A stretch of DNA of 64,000 nucleotides from Oleidesulfovibrio sp047973035 (GTDB lineage: Bacteria; Desulfobacterota; Desulfovibrionia; Desulfovibrionales; Desulfovibrionaceae). Position numbers and translations under genes: made by a program. The notes beneath the pieces are model-generated. The model did not search any database. It worked only from the letters and a program-made list of their open reading frames with translations, and was not told where the DNA came from. Below, piece after piece: positions 53,693 through 63,380 of this stretch; the stretch's first letter is position 1; every line of letters starts with the position of its first letter. The stretch spans positions 142,924 through 206,923 of the forward strand of contig NZ_JBKEBF010000031.1 in NCBI RefSeq assembly GCF_047973035.1, in the 5' to 3' direction.

Positions 53693-55060
53693 CTACCGTA
53701 CTTTTGTTACGGGAAAACGCGGGGGCAGTTGAATACCGGCACGTTTACGTACGGTGTCAGCTCTGGACTGTATTTCACCAAGCACACTTTCCATATCCAC
53801 GGTCAGCACCTTACGGTCGCGCATCAGCCAGCGCCCGTCGCACATGGAAGACTCCACATTTGCCGAATACATAGCCCCGACCATAGCTGAAACAGGATCA
53901 TGCACAGGCAGGGTTCCGAAATCGCAGGGGTTAACCACAATAAGATCTGCCTTCATACCTGCTGACAACGAGCCGATGGACTCTTCCATCAACATGCACT
54001 GTGCGCCCATGACGGTTGCCATTTCCAGTACCCGTTCAGCCGTTACGGCATAAGGGTCAAGGTGACGTCCTTTGTGGATAAGCGAAACAAGATACATCTC
54101 ACTCATCATATCCATATGATTGTTGCTGGGTGCACCATCCGTACCTATGGAAACGGAAATCCCCTTGCGCAGCATTTCCGGCACAGGCGCAAAGCCCAGA
54201 TAACGCATGGCAGCCGCTGCATTGTGCGAAGTCTTCACGTTGTGCAGCGCAAGCAGGTCCACCTCTTTGGGGGTCAGCCACACATGGTGCACGGCCAGAA
54301 GGTTTGCCCCGAGAGCACCCAGCGAAGCCAGATGTTCCACGGTAGTGGCACCGCGGGTCTGTTCTGCAAAGCGGACTTCTTCCAGAATTTCCGCAACATG
54401 CATATGCACGCCGGTGTTCAGGGTATCTGCCATGTCCTTGGTGGCAACAATCAGCTCATCAGAACAGTTGAAAATTGTCCGAAGGCCGAACCACATGTTA
54501 ATGCGGCCATCAGCTTTGCCATGCCATCTGTCGTACAGGCCCTTCTGCTCTGCCAGCACTTCCTGCGTCGGGCGAACCCAGCCGTCCGGCAGTCCTTCAC
54601 CACAGTCCATGCTGGAAAGGCAAAGGTTGGCACGCAGCCCCAGTTCCTCTACAGCACGGCCGGTAGCGTCCACATGCTGTCCACCGGCTTCACCGAAGGT
54701 GGTTACACCGGAACGGATAAGTTCACAGCCGCAGGCCAACGTGGAAAGATACTGGTCCTCTTCTGAAAGTGCGCTTTCAAAAGGCCATGTACGGTCATGC
54801 AGCCATGTAAGCAGGTCAACATCATCTGCAAGGCCACGTTCAAGCTGCTGCGAAGTGTGCACGTGCGTGTTCACCAGACCGGGCAGCACAATGCGTCCTG
54901 CCATATCCAGCACTTCATCGGCGGCATCGGCATCCTGCGGTTCTACAACGCCGACAGCGGCAATACGGTCATCTTTAATAAGGACATCGCCGTTTTCAAA
55001 AATACGGCGCTCGGCGTCCATGGAAAGAACAGTGGCATTACGTAACAGGGTTGAACCCAT
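53693..55060 (-). CDS. Amidohydrolase, SAH/methylthioadenosine-deaminase-like
   Basis: The product has 455 residues and is cytoplasmic. Metal-ligand motifs of the deaminase branch are present: NTHVHTSQQL, GVHMHVAE, AVHHVWLT and the late Asp in GTDGAPSNNHMDM, close to the MtaD/SAH-deaminase pattern. It would hydrolytically deaminate an adenosine-like or other purine compound. AAAGGA precedes ATG 55060. It lies 14 bp downstream of an NCS2 purine/pyrimidine permease gene, which supports a nucleobase or nucleoside salvage role; guanine or cytosine deaminase activity remains possible. Confidence 0.82.
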   Translation of the reverse strand: MGSTLLRNATVLSMDAERRIFENGDVLIKDDRIAAVGVVEPQDADAADEVLDMAGRIVLPGLVNTHVHTSQQLERGLADDVDLLTWLHDRTWPFESALSEEDQYLSTLACGCELIRSGVTTFGEAGGQHVDATGRAVEELGLRANLCLSSMDCGEGLPDGWVRPTQEVLAEQKGLYDRWHGKADGRINMWFGLRTIFNCSDELIVATKDMADTLNTGVHMHVAEILEEVRFAEQTRGATTVEHLASLGALGANLLAVHHVWLTPKEVDLLALHNVKTSHNAAAAMRYLGFAPVPEMLRKGISVSIGTDGAPSNNHMDMMSEMYLVSLIHKGRHLDPYAVTAERVLEMATVMGAQCMLMEESIGSLSAGMKADLIVVNPCDFGTLPVHDPVSAMVGAMYSANVESSMCDGRWLMRDRKVLTVDMESVLGEIQSRADTVRKRAGIQLPPRFPVTKVR

Positions 55061-55074
55061 GGCAAATCCTTTAA

Positions 55075-56382
55075 CTACTCCGCATCACGCGGTAGCACGA
55101 GGTTAAATACAACAGCAGAAACAGCACCCACGGCAATGCCCGATTCCACAAGGTAACGGACAAGGTCGGGCAGTTTGTTGCGTAATTCTTCCGGCATAAA
55201 TACGGCGGCAAGTGTAAGCAGAATAGGCAGCCCCATGACCAGCATATTCCTTTCGGTCAGCTTTACATTACGCACAACGCGAAAGCCGTTCATGGCGATT
55301 ACCACACAGATAACTGCAAACACACCGCTGATAACAGGCCCGGGAATGCTGGCAATGACGTTCATCAGCTTGGGCACCATACCCAGCACCAGCAGAATCA
55401 CACCGCCGGCCATGATGGCCCAGCGGCTGGCCACGCCGGTAATAGCAATGATTCCGGCGTTTGTGGAGTACCCGGTTACAGGGGTTCCGCCCAGCATCGC
55501 GCCAAGAAAACAGCCCATACCTTCACCAAAAGTGCCGCCATTTATGCGGTCATCATCCAGCTTTGCCCCTGTAACTGCCTCTACGGCAAACCACGTACCA
55601 GTGGTTTCCACCAGCACGACAAGATAAATGAAAAATAAAGTCAGCGTGGCGGAAAGGTCGATTTCCGGCGTACCGAAAGGAAAAATTGCGGGCAGAGCCA
55701 CCCAGGGAGCAGCGGCAACACTGCCAAAATCTACCATGCCGAACATGGACGCAGTCAGCGTTCCCGCAACCATGCTCATAACAACAGAGCTCATGCGCAC
55801 CATCTGGTTCACTTTACCGGGGCGTGCGCCCATTACGGTAAGCATAACAAGCACAGCGGCCGAAACCAGCGCCACAATGGCGTTGTTTGCAGGATCGCCG
55901 TAGTACCCGTAGCAACCTTTAAGCGCAACAGGCATCAAAGCAATACCTACGATAACGATGACAGTACCGCCTACAAGCGGAGGAATAAAATAGCGGACAA
56001 TTTTACTGAACACTTTCAGCGGCCTGCCCAGCAGGGTCATAATAAGCGCACCGGGAAGCAACGAACCGAACATGGCCCCAAGCCCCAACGAGTTGCCGAT
56101 GGAAGCCAGCGCACCGATAGGAACATAAGAAGGTCCCTGCATGACCGGTAAACGTATACCGAAACCTGCCTGAATCAGAGTGGCAATACCCGCCGCCACA
56201 AAGGTCATCTGAATGAAGGACGCTGTTTCTGTCACTGTCAGCGACAATATGCCCGCCATGACAAACGGAGCAATATACACATCCATCGCAAGCACATGCT
56301 GCAGGCCGAGAGCAAATGCCTTCAGCGGCGATACGGGATCATCCACACCCACTGTCAGGTGCAGTTCGTTTTCACGGTCCAT
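55075..56382 (-). CDS. NCS2-family uracil/xanthine permease
   Basis: The product has 435 residues from the second ATG (56382), which has GGAGG six bases upstream; the first ATG at 56388 abuts the GGAGG. It has about 14 helices, with family features such as LQHVLAMDVYIAPF, the half-helix region PVMQGPSYVPIGALASIG and the substrate segment FAVEAVTGAKLDDD. These are H+-coupled nucleobase importers. The partner amidohydrolase indicates a purine-type substrate. The specificity of this member is not readable from sequence. The two genes form an operon. Confidence 0.88.
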   Translation of the reverse strand: MDRENELHLTVGVDDPVSPLKAFALGLQHVLAMDVYIAPFVMAGILSLTVTETASFIQMTFVAAGIATLIQAGFGIRLPVMQGPSYVPIGALASIGNSLGLGAMFGSLLPGALIMTLLGRPLKVFSKIVRYFIPPLVGGTVIVIVGIALMPVALKGCYGYYGDPANNAIVALVSAAVLVMLTVMGARPGKVNQMVRMSSVVMSMVAGTLTASMFGMVDFGSVAAAPWVALPAIFPFGTPEIDLSATLTLFFIYLVVLVETTGTWFAVEAVTGAKLDDDRINGGTFGEGMGCFLGAMLGGTPVTGYSTNAGIIAITGVASRWAIMAGGVILLVLGMVPKLMNVIASIPGPVISGVFAVICVVIAMNGFRVVRNVKLTERNMLVMGLPILLTLAAVFMPEELRNKLPDLVRYLVESGIAVGAVSAVVFNLVLPRDAE

Positions 56383-56990
56383 GGGCATCCTCCGAGCCGG
56401 AATATTTATGATTGGAAACAGGGGGCTTTCGGTACTCTTTCACAGCACTCATGTAAAGTACCACATACATGTAATCCTACTTGTTTAAAAAAAATCACAT
56501 GCACTTAGAAGACTGCGCACCATACTATCAATCATGATCCGCTATCTGTAACCTTTCTTAATACAGACATTTTCCAGATTATGCAGTCTGCAGCACAGCT
56601 TTGCAGCCTTCACTTGTCTGCTTGCATATTTTTTTACATTTTCCGGCTTTCGGTCACAGAACAAACGCCTCAAGCGCATTGATCTGACATATGCGTGCAA
56701 TGCCCCAAGGAGTGAACCGCCCCTTCCCCACTCCTCAGCCCAATCCGCATCAATACCGCACGCGCTGCTGACACATGAGGCAGAAGACCGTTAATATTAT
56801 TGAATTATGCGCATCAGACATGCTTTTCACACAATTAAAAACACAGGCAGTCAGGCACAAGAAGCCCGCTTTGCGCACAACCGGTCAGGAAGCAAGCATG
56901 AAATACGTCTCTTACAGACTCCTCATTGCCATATAAGCGCAACTACTGGTATGTATTACCGTAACGCACATTGAACATCCGGAGCTGCTG
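56383..56990. other. Long divergent intergenic region
   Basis: This 608-bp gap lies between the permease gene and the efflux operon. It is more AT-rich than the flanks. I saw no open frame with coding character, no purine-riboswitch core and no strong hairpin with a T-run. It must hold both promoters. Confidence 0.45.
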
Positions 56991-58103
56991 ATGCCTTTCA
57001 GGTTCAAACCCATACTGCTGATGCCCGTTGTTGTACTGGTTACAGCCGTATTTCTGCTCATCCCCAAAAACGAAGCCCCCACTGGTATCTATCAAGGCTA
57101 TGTGGAAGGCGAATACGTTTACATAAGCTCCGGGGTCGGTGGCAGGCTGGAGAGCCTGACAGTCGCCCGTGGTCAGGATGTACAACAGGGAGCCCTGCTT
57201 TACAGTCTTGATGCAGGACAGGAGGCGCCTGCCGTGCACGAAGCAGAGCAGCGCGTACAACAGGCAAAAGACAAATTGCAGGATCTGAGCAAAGGTCAGC
57301 GCCCAAGCGAGTTGCGGGCCATCGAGGCACAATTACGGCAAGCACAGTCTGCCTATGAGCTGGCAAAAGATGTACACACACGCAGAGCATCGTTATTCAA
57401 GGGCGGTACCATTTCACGCGAAGAACTGGACCGTGCGCAAACAGAGCTGAGCGAGACTGCCGCAAGGGTGCGCCAGATACGCGCCGAGCTGGCAACTGCA
57501 CGCATGGGTGGACGGGAAGACGCTATACGGGCGGCAGAAGCAGACGTACAGGCTGCAGAAGCGAAATTACTGCAGGCCAAATGGCTGCTGGACGAAAAAA
57601 CGCAGCGTGCGCCTGCCGCTGCAGAGGTCCACGACACTATGTACAGGCAAGGAGAATGGGTTCCGGCCGGAAAGCCTGTAGTTTCGTTATTGCCGCCGCA
57701 AAATATCAAAGTCCGCTTTTTTGTGCCCGAACCCGTAGCTGGGCGCATCAGCACCGGCGACAAGGCAGAGGTTCGCATCGACGGCGTTCGCGGGCCCTTC
57801 CCCATGTGTGTCAGCTACATTGCGGACAATGCGGAGTATACCCCTCCTGTCATTTATTCCAGCTCACAACGTGCAAAACTGGTCTTTATGCTGGAAGCCG
57901 CACCATGCGCCCCGGCAAAGGAGCCTAACGAGAACGCTTCCCCCGCGGATGAGACAGTTCAACCGGCTGCCGCCCACAATAACAGTACATCTGCATACCC
58001 TCTTTCAGACAGTTACGTTCTGCGCCCGGGGCTGCCTGTGGATGTGTTTGTTCCGGCCTCACTGTTGCCGGAGCAAGATGTACCTGCCTCTGCAGATCAA
58101 TAA
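56991..58103 (+). CDS. HlyD-family membrane-fusion (adaptor) protein
   Basis: The product has 370 residues. An N-terminal helix anchors it (ILLMPVVVLVTAVFLL), then come a lipoyl half (GVGGRLESLTVARGQDVQQG), a long coiled-coil hairpin at about 75-205 (EAEQRVQQAKDKLQDL; AEADVQAAEAKLLQAKWLL), and the second lipoyl/barrel part (YRQGEWVPAGKPVVSL). A Ser/Ala/Pro-rich insert occurs near 305-330. It resembles YbhG-type adaptors, which link an inner-membrane ABC transporter to an outer-membrane channel. GGAG precedes the ATG; the ATPase gene starts 18 bp later. Confidence 0.88.
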   Translation: MPFRFKPILLMPVVVLVTAVFLLIPKNEAPTGIYQGYVEGEYVYISSGVGGRLESLTVARGQDVQQGALLYSLDAGQEAPAVHEAEQRVQQAKDKLQDLSKGQRPSELRAIEAQLRQAQSAYELAKDVHTRRASLFKGGTISREELDRAQTELSETAARVRQIRAELATARMGGREDAIRAAEADVQAAEAKLLQAKWLLDEKTQRAPAAAEVHDTMYRQGEWVPAGKPVVSLLPPQNIKVRFFVPEPVAGRISTGDKAEVRIDGVRGPFPMCVSYIADNAEYTPPVIYSSSQRAKLVFMLEAAPCAPAKEPNENASPADETVQPAAAHNNSTSAYPLSDSYVLRPGLPVDVFVPASLLPEQDVPASADQ

Positions 58104-58121
58104 ACTGAAGCAGGCTATGCC

Positions 58122-59474
58122 ATGACCAGCTATACTCACACTCCGCAGGCTGAGGACCAGAAGTCTTCAGATTCTCCCTCCGGCAGCAGCCGGCTGGTCA
58201 TTGATGTGCGCGGCATCAGCAAAATTTTCGGCCAACGGACTGTGGTCAACAGCCTTGACCTGCAAGTATCCCGCGGGGAAATTTTCGGTTTTCTAGGGCC
58301 CAACGGTTCAGGTAAAACCACATTTATCAGGATGTTGTGCGGGCTGCTGCGGCCCGATGCAGGAAGCGGAACATGTCTGGGCTTTGACGTTATTGATGAA
58401 GCACATCGCATCAAGCCGCTGGTAGGCTATATGACTCAGCGGTTCAGCCTGTACGAAGATTTAACAGTTACCGAAAACCTTACGTTTGCGGCGCGGATGT
58501 ATCGCATTGAAAATATTCGCAGTACAGTACAGCAAAGTCTGGACCGCATGGGGTTGCGCCGCTTTGAATGGCATCTGGCAGGCCAGCTTTCGGGCGGTTG
58601 GAAACAACGTGTAGCTCTTGCTGCATGCACGTTGCACAATCCCAAATTACTGCTGCTCGATGAGCCTACGGCAGGTGTAGACCCCGGCGCCCGTCGTGAC
58701 TTCTGGGAAGAGGTTCACCTGCTAGCGGAAGAAGGCATCACATCGCTTATCAGTACCCACTACATGGATGAAGCAGAGCGCTGTAACCGCCTTGCATACA
58801 TCGCCTACGGAGACCTGCTGGCACAGGGGACAGGCGCAGAACTGATAGCCTCTTCCGGCCTCACAACATGGCGGGTAACAGCCGACGACCCGCACCATAC
58901 AGCCAGAGGACTGCGCGACAAGGCAGGCGTTGAACAAGTGGCAGCTTTCGGAAACGAGCTGCATGTCAGCGGAAAAGATGCCGTGGCCCTGCAAGCAGCC
59001 ATCAGCCGGATTGAAGCTGCCGGTGCACGGTGCCAGCTTATTGAAACCGGACTGGAAGAAGTGTTTATCGCCCTGATGCAGTCACACCAGCCTGCGGAGT
59101 CGCCTGCAGGGGAGCTCGCCAGAGAAGATAAACAGAAAGGAGACACCGGACACAGTAAGCGTGGCGGGCACAGCACAACTAACGCGGGGCAGAAAACGGC
59201 CCCTCAACAACCAGACCAATCTGGAAACACAGCACGTTCCGCCCAGCAACAAGTCCCTCCAGCTTCAAAAAAACAGGGTGCTTCCCCTTCAACAGCAGCA
59301 TCAGGGGCGACCAGACAAAACTCAGCCCCGCCGGATAGCACCAAACAGGACGAGACAGTTTTATCAGGCTCATCACCAGCCGTAACCGGTCCGCAGAAAA
59401 GCCGGCAGGCTGAGTCGAAGGTTGAATCGCCAACTCCTGTCCCGCCACCAAAAAACAAAGACGGTAGCCGCTGA
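58122..59474 (+). CDS. ABC transporter ATPase with low-complexity C-terminal tail
   Basis: The product has 450 residues. One NBD of the multidrug CcmA/YbhF type lies at about 25-325: Walker A GPNGSGKTT, signature LSGGWKQRV, Walker B LLLDEPTAGVD and the H-loop STHYMDEAERC. YbhF itself has two NBDs; here the second is replaced by about 125 residues rich in Ser, Gln, Pro, Thr and Lys (about 325-450) with no fold signature. It overlaps the permease gene by 1 bp and forms a three-gene efflux operon with the adaptor. Substrate unknown. Confidence 0.87.
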   Translation: MTSYTHTPQAEDQKSSDSPSGSSRLVIDVRGISKIFGQRTVVNSLDLQVSRGEIFGFLGPNGSGKTTFIRMLCGLLRPDAGSGTCLGFDVIDEAHRIKPLVGYMTQRFSLYEDLTVTENLTFAARMYRIENIRSTVQQSLDRMGLRRFEWHLAGQLSGGWKQRVALAACTLHNPKLLLLDEPTAGVDPGARRDFWEEVHLLAEEGITSLISTHYMDEAERCNRLAYIAYGDLLAQGTGAELIASSGLTTWRVTADDPHHTARGLRDKAGVEQVAAFGNELHVSGKDAVALQAAISRIEAAGARCQLIETGLEEVFIALMQSHQPAESPAGELAREDKQKGDTGHSKRGGHSTTNAGQKTAPQQPDQSGNTARSAQQQVPPASKKQGASPSTAASGATRQNSAPPDSTKQDETVLSGSSPAVTGPQKSRQAESKVESPTPVPPPKNKDGSR

Positions 59475-60613
59475 TGACTTTGGCATCATTCTCCCCGCGT
59501 CGTTTCTTTGCCATTGTGGCAAAAGAGTTCATTCAGATGCGTCGCGACCGTATGACGCTGGGGATGATGCTGGGTATTCCTCTGCTGCAGCTTATTCTGT
59601 TCGGCTTTGCCATAAACTCCGACCCGCGCAATCTACCTACAGCTATACTCTCTGCTGACAATTCGCCTTTTGCCCGCTCCATTGTCAGCGCCATGCAAAA
59701 CAGTACGTTTTTCCGTATCACCCGCCATGCGCACAGCAGGGCGGAGCTGCGCAATCTGCTGAGCACCGGAGAAGTCCAGTTTGCTCTGACCATTCCTGAA
59801 AACCTTGAAACCCGCATCCTGCGCGGAGAAAGACCAGTGCTGCTGCTGGAAGCCGACGCTACGGATCCGGTGGCATCAAGCGGTGGTACAACGTCATTTC
59901 CTGAAATAGTCCGCAGGGCTCTTGACCGAGACCTTACCGGCAGCATCGCGCTGCAGCAGTCAGGCCAACTCCCTGTAGAGATCCGCATTCACGCGGACTA
60001 TAACCCCGAAGCCGTTTCGCAATACAATATTGTTCCGGGCCTGATGGGAGTAATCCTTACACTTACCCTTGTGGTTATAACTGCGGTGGCAATCACGCGG
60101 GAGCGCGAACGCGGAACCATGGAGTACCTGCTTTCAACGCCTGTCAGCCCGCTTGAGGTCATCATAGGCAAAATACTGCCTTACATTCTTGTGGGGTATG
60201 TACAGATGGTGCTCATAGTTGCTGCCGCGCGCTACATCTTTGCGGTGCCGATTGCAGGCGATGTATGGCTGGTTTTTGTCATGGCCCTACCCTTTATCGG
60301 GGCCAACCTGAGCATGGGAGTTACTTTTTCCACCATCGCCAAAAACCAGTTGCAGGCAGTGCAGCTTTCCATCTTCTTCTTTCTGCCTTCATTACTTCTT
60401 TCCGGTTTCATGTTTCCTTTTCGCGGAATGCCGGAATGGGCACAGGCAATCGGTTCTATCCTTCCGCTAACGCACTTTCTGCGTATTGTGCGCGGCGTAT
60501 TGCTGAAGGGTAACGGATTTGAGGCGTCATGGCCTTCGTTATGGCCTATACTGGTTTTCTGGCTTGCTGCCGTGCTTATTGCGCTAAAACGATACAGCGA
60601 GACCATAGACTGA
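59474..60613 (+). CDS. ABC-2 type permease (YbhR/YbhS-like)
   Basis: The product has 379 residues: one N-terminal helix (MMLGIPLLQLILFGFAI), a periplasmic domain of about 140 residues, and five C-terminal helices beginning with MGVILTLTLVVITAVAI followed by the conserved TRERERGTMEYLLSTPVSPLE segment. It should dimerise to form the translocation path for the ATPase encoded just upstream. E. coli-type systems have two permease genes; only one is present here. It ends the operon; no clear terminator follows before the chemoreceptor leader. Confidence 0.88.
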   Translation: MTLASFSPRRFFAIVAKEFIQMRRDRMTLGMMLGIPLLQLILFGFAINSDPRNLPTAILSADNSPFARSIVSAMQNSTFFRITRHAHSRAELRNLLSTGEVQFALTIPENLETRILRGERPVLLLEADATDPVASSGGTTSFPEIVRRALDRDLTGSIALQQSGQLPVEIRIHADYNPEAVSQYNIVPGLMGVILTLTLVVITAVAITRERERGTMEYLLSTPVSPLEVIIGKILPYILVGYVQMVLIVAAARYIFAVPIAGDVWLVFVMALPFIGANLSMGVTFSTIAKNQLQAVQLSIFFFLPSLLLSGFMFPFRGMPEWAQAIGSILPLTHFLRIVRGVLLKGNGFEASWPSLWPILVFWLAAVLIALKRYSETID

Positions 60614-60732
60614 TATAGACTTACTCAGCTCAAGTATATTTTTATTGAATCGCTTGCCTTACCCACCTGTTTTGCCGCATGTTAACACCCACTCACTATG
60701 CAACAATACTTCACTGTACGTTGCGTAGGTCA

Positions 60733-60788
60733 CCTCCATAAGAGGCATGGAGGATAGATTCGCACGAGCTGTCAGACGTGCCGAATCT
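60733..60788 (+). promoter_or_regulatory. Two adjacent inverted repeats in the leader of a chemoreceptor gene
   Basis: CCTCCAT/ATGGAGG (60733-60753) and AGATTCG-CACG/CGTG-C-CGAATCT (60756-60788) lie 60-115 bp before the GTG start at 60849. They could be operators or RNA hairpins. They do not match the c-di-GMP-I riboswitch core. Confidence 0.35.
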
Positions 60789-60848
60789 TTCACCAGAATG
60801 TGCCAGTACATGGCACGCAATAATTGTACAAAGCAATAAGGGGGCCTT

Positions 60849-63254
60849 GTGCAAGTATCCATCAGGATGCAGCTTATGCTGGGATTCGGCATAATACTGC
60901 TGTTTATCGTTCTTTCCGGCGTCACAACATTCACCATGAACACACGTAGCATCGGCATATCAACCGAAGTGGCTACAGACGACGTGCCAGGCACAATTGC
61001 TTCACTTCGGTTGCTGGATAATACGTCCAAGATGCATACCGACATGCTGGATTACCTGACCGGACAAAAGGCGGCACGCAAAGAATTTGAACACAGCTAC
61101 TCCATGTTTAACGAACAGTATGAACGGCTGCTGGTGCTGGAGTCCGCCACTCCGAAAGGTATCGAGATGATGGAACAGGTCCGGGCACAGGCAGATGACT
61201 TTATAGCAAAGGCCCGTTCGGACGTTTTTGCTGTCTATGATCCTGAGCTGGCACGATGGGCTGTGACAGAGAGCGATCGCCTGAAAAAAGAACTCAGCAC
61301 GCCTTTAAAGATGCAATTAAAGGCGCTTACTGAAATCAAAGTGGAAAAAGCTCTTGCTTCACAAGGCGCAGGCCATTCGTTCAGCCTGTATCTTCTGGAA
61401 ATAAAATACGTATCCGACCTGCTGCACATTGCAAGCGAACTGAGCGAAGCCGGAAGCCTGTATGTGTGCGGCGATGCAGAGCAGAAGTACAACTTCGACA
61501 GTTTTGTCATGGAATTTGAGGATACGCTGGATACGCTTAAACCGCTGCAGAAATCTGCGGTTGAAAAAGAACAAGTAAAGACAATTGAAGACAGCTTCAA
61601 TGCGCTGAAAAAAACAGGAAATGAACTTTTCACTAAATTTGACCCTACAGCGTACAACCGCGCATTAGCTGCTGCGGAAGTCATAGAAGCATCGCAGATC
61701 AGACAGCTGAACGAAATCCTCAGCACCACGGCAGAAGAAGAAGTAACAGAAGCAACTACCGCCCTGACAAATCTTGTTTCTTCTTTACAAACGGTAAACA
61801 CGGGGACCGCCATCATCACTCTGGGTTCACTTATACTCGGTATCTGCACCACCATATTCATCACTTCACGCATGAACGGCCAGCTTCGCGCACTACGCGA
61901 ATTTGCAGGCAAAGTAGCAGACGGCGACTTGAGTGCGGTATTGCAGGGCAGCTACCCCAAAGAATTTGACATGCTTCGTGTTGCCATCCAGCGTATGGTG
62001 GCAAACCTTAAAGAGCGTCTGGGATACGCACAAGGCGTTATGGAGGGCGTTTCCAACCGCTTTCCCGTCATCACGCTGGACGCTGGCGGCAACATTGCCT
62101 TTGCCAACAAGATGCTGCTGGAAGCATACGGCAGAACAGAAGCACCCAAAGAATTCTACGGCAAACCGTTTTCGGAATTTATTAACGATGCCTCTGCCGC
62201 GCCTGTTATCAACGCGCTGAAAAAGCAACAGATGGAACAGGCAGAGGTTACCGCCACGTCAAAATCCGGCACGCGTACGCTGGAAGTAACCGCAACTCCC
62301 ATCTTTGACCTTGATAAGAAGCTTATCGGTGTGTTCAGCGTTTATTACGACCTGACTCCGGTGAGAGCACAGCAACGGGAAATTGAAAAACAAAATTCCC
62401 TGATGGCAGACATTGCACAACAGGCTACCGACATTGCAGAGGTTGTCTCCGGCAGTGCCGACGAACTGGCCGCACAGGTTACTGAAACAACGCAAGGCGC
62501 CCGCCGCCAAAGCAGCCGCACCGGCGAAACGGCTTCTGCCATGAGCCAGATGGGCACCACCATTCTGGAGGTGGCAGGCAGTGCTTCGCAAGCGGCACAA
62601 AATGCCACTCTGGCTCGGGAAACCGCATCAGAAGGTGAAAGAATAGTTGAGCAGACCGTGGCATCCATCCGTGAAGTTCATCACCAGATGGATGCACTAC
62701 GCGGCAATATGGATGCTCTTGGCCAGCAGGCACAGGACATCGGCAACGTTATTACCGTAATTGAAGATATAGCCGACCAGACGAACCTGCTGGCACTTAA
62801 TGCCGCCATCGAAGCCGCACGCGCGGGTGAGGCAGGCAGAGGCTTTGCGGTTGTAGCGGACGAAGTGCGCAAGCTGGCAGAAAAAACAATGGGGGCAACG
62901 CGCGAAGTAACGCAAGCTATCACCAGCATCCAGCAAGGAGCACAAGCCAGTATCAGGGCCACCGCTACGGCAACACAATCCGTTGAACAAAGCACAGGGC
63001 TTGCTGCCGATTCCGGCACCATCTTGAATAAAATAGTCGGTATCGTGGCGGACACAGCCAGACAGGTTGAGGCCATAGCCACTGCCAGCGAAGAACAATC
63101 CGCCGCCAGTGAAGAAGTAAACCGCGCAATGGGCGATATCAGCGCCATATCTGATGAAACGGCAGAGGCAATGCATCTTGCCAGCAGCGCGGTTGAAGAA
63201 ATGGCAGAAAACGCCCAGCACCTGAAAACGCTCATCGAGCGGCTGCGGCACTAA
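60849..63254 (+). CDS. Methyl-accepting chemotaxis protein with PAS domain (GTG start)
   Basis: The product has 801 residues from GTG 60849, with AAGGGGG upstream. Helix 1 is at about 9-30; a long helical periplasmic sensor (about 35-310, four-helix or bimodular type) follows; helix 2 is at about 315-337; HAMP is at about 338-392. A PAS domain at about 400-510 (RFPVITLDAGGNIAFANK) precedes the methylation helices and the signalling tip DQTNLLALNAAIEAARAG. The C-terminus (LKTLIERLRH) has no CheR pentapeptide. It resembles the receptor at 51125 in its cytoplasmic half but has a different sensor. Confidence 0.92.
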   Translation: MQVSIRMQLMLGFGIILLFIVLSGVTTFTMNTRSIGISTEVATDDVPGTIASLRLLDNTSKMHTDMLDYLTGQKAARKEFEHSYSMFNEQYERLLVLESATPKGIEMMEQVRAQADDFIAKARSDVFAVYDPELARWAVTESDRLKKELSTPLKMQLKALTEIKVEKALASQGAGHSFSLYLLEIKYVSDLLHIASELSEAGSLYVCGDAEQKYNFDSFVMEFEDTLDTLKPLQKSAVEKEQVKTIEDSFNALKKTGNELFTKFDPTAYNRALAAAEVIEASQIRQLNEILSTTAEEEVTEATTALTNLVSSLQTVNTGTAIITLGSLILGICTTIFITSRMNGQLRALREFAGKVADGDLSAVLQGSYPKEFDMLRVAIQRMVANLKERLGYAQGVMEGVSNRFPVITLDAGGNIAFANKMLLEAYGRTEAPKEFYGKPFSEFINDASAAPVINALKKQQMEQAEVTATSKSGTRTLEVTATPIFDLDKKLIGVFSVYYDLTPVRAQQREIEKQNSLMADIAQQATDIAEVVSGSADELAAQVTETTQGARRQSSRTGETASAMSQMGTTILEVAGSASQAAQNATLARETASEGERIVEQTVASIREVHHQMDALRGNMDALGQQAQDIGNVITVIEDIADQTNLLALNAAIEAARAGEAGRGFAVVADEVRKLAEKTMGATREVTQAITSIQQGAQASIRATATATQSVEQSTGLAADSGTILNKIVGIVADTARQVEAIATASEEQSAASEEVNRAMGDISAISDETAEAMHLASSAVEEMAENAQHLKTLIERLRH

Positions 63255-63283
63255 TCACGTCCCCACGTACCTGTCCGGAATAA

Positions 63284-63320
63284 AAAACCGGCCCTGTCCA
63301 CATTAGGACAGGGCCGGTTT
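63284..63320. terminator. Bidirectional terminator between chemoreceptor and PhnA-like genes
   Basis: A 15-bp GC-rich stem (AAACCGGCCCTGTCC arms) has a 6-base loop and is flanked by A- and T-runs on the two sides. It lies between convergent genes. Confidence 0.87.
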
Positions 63321-63380
63321 CATTTGCAGCCTGAATTTTCACCAACGCATGTATTGCACACAGCAGCCGGTGCGCGGCTA

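Noticed and set aside
56383..56990. A purine riboswitch upstream of the NCS2 permease gene
   Set aside because: The paired loops and three-way junction core could not be found on the permease strand.
60659..60848. A c-di-GMP-I riboswitch before the chemoreceptor gene
   Set aside because: The conserved core bases and two-helix layout of that riboswitch are not found.
60659..61045. A 128-codon reverse frame before the chemoreceptor gene
   Set aside because: It overlaps the chemoreceptor 5' end and the inverted repeats; the chemoreceptor frame is clearly the coding one.
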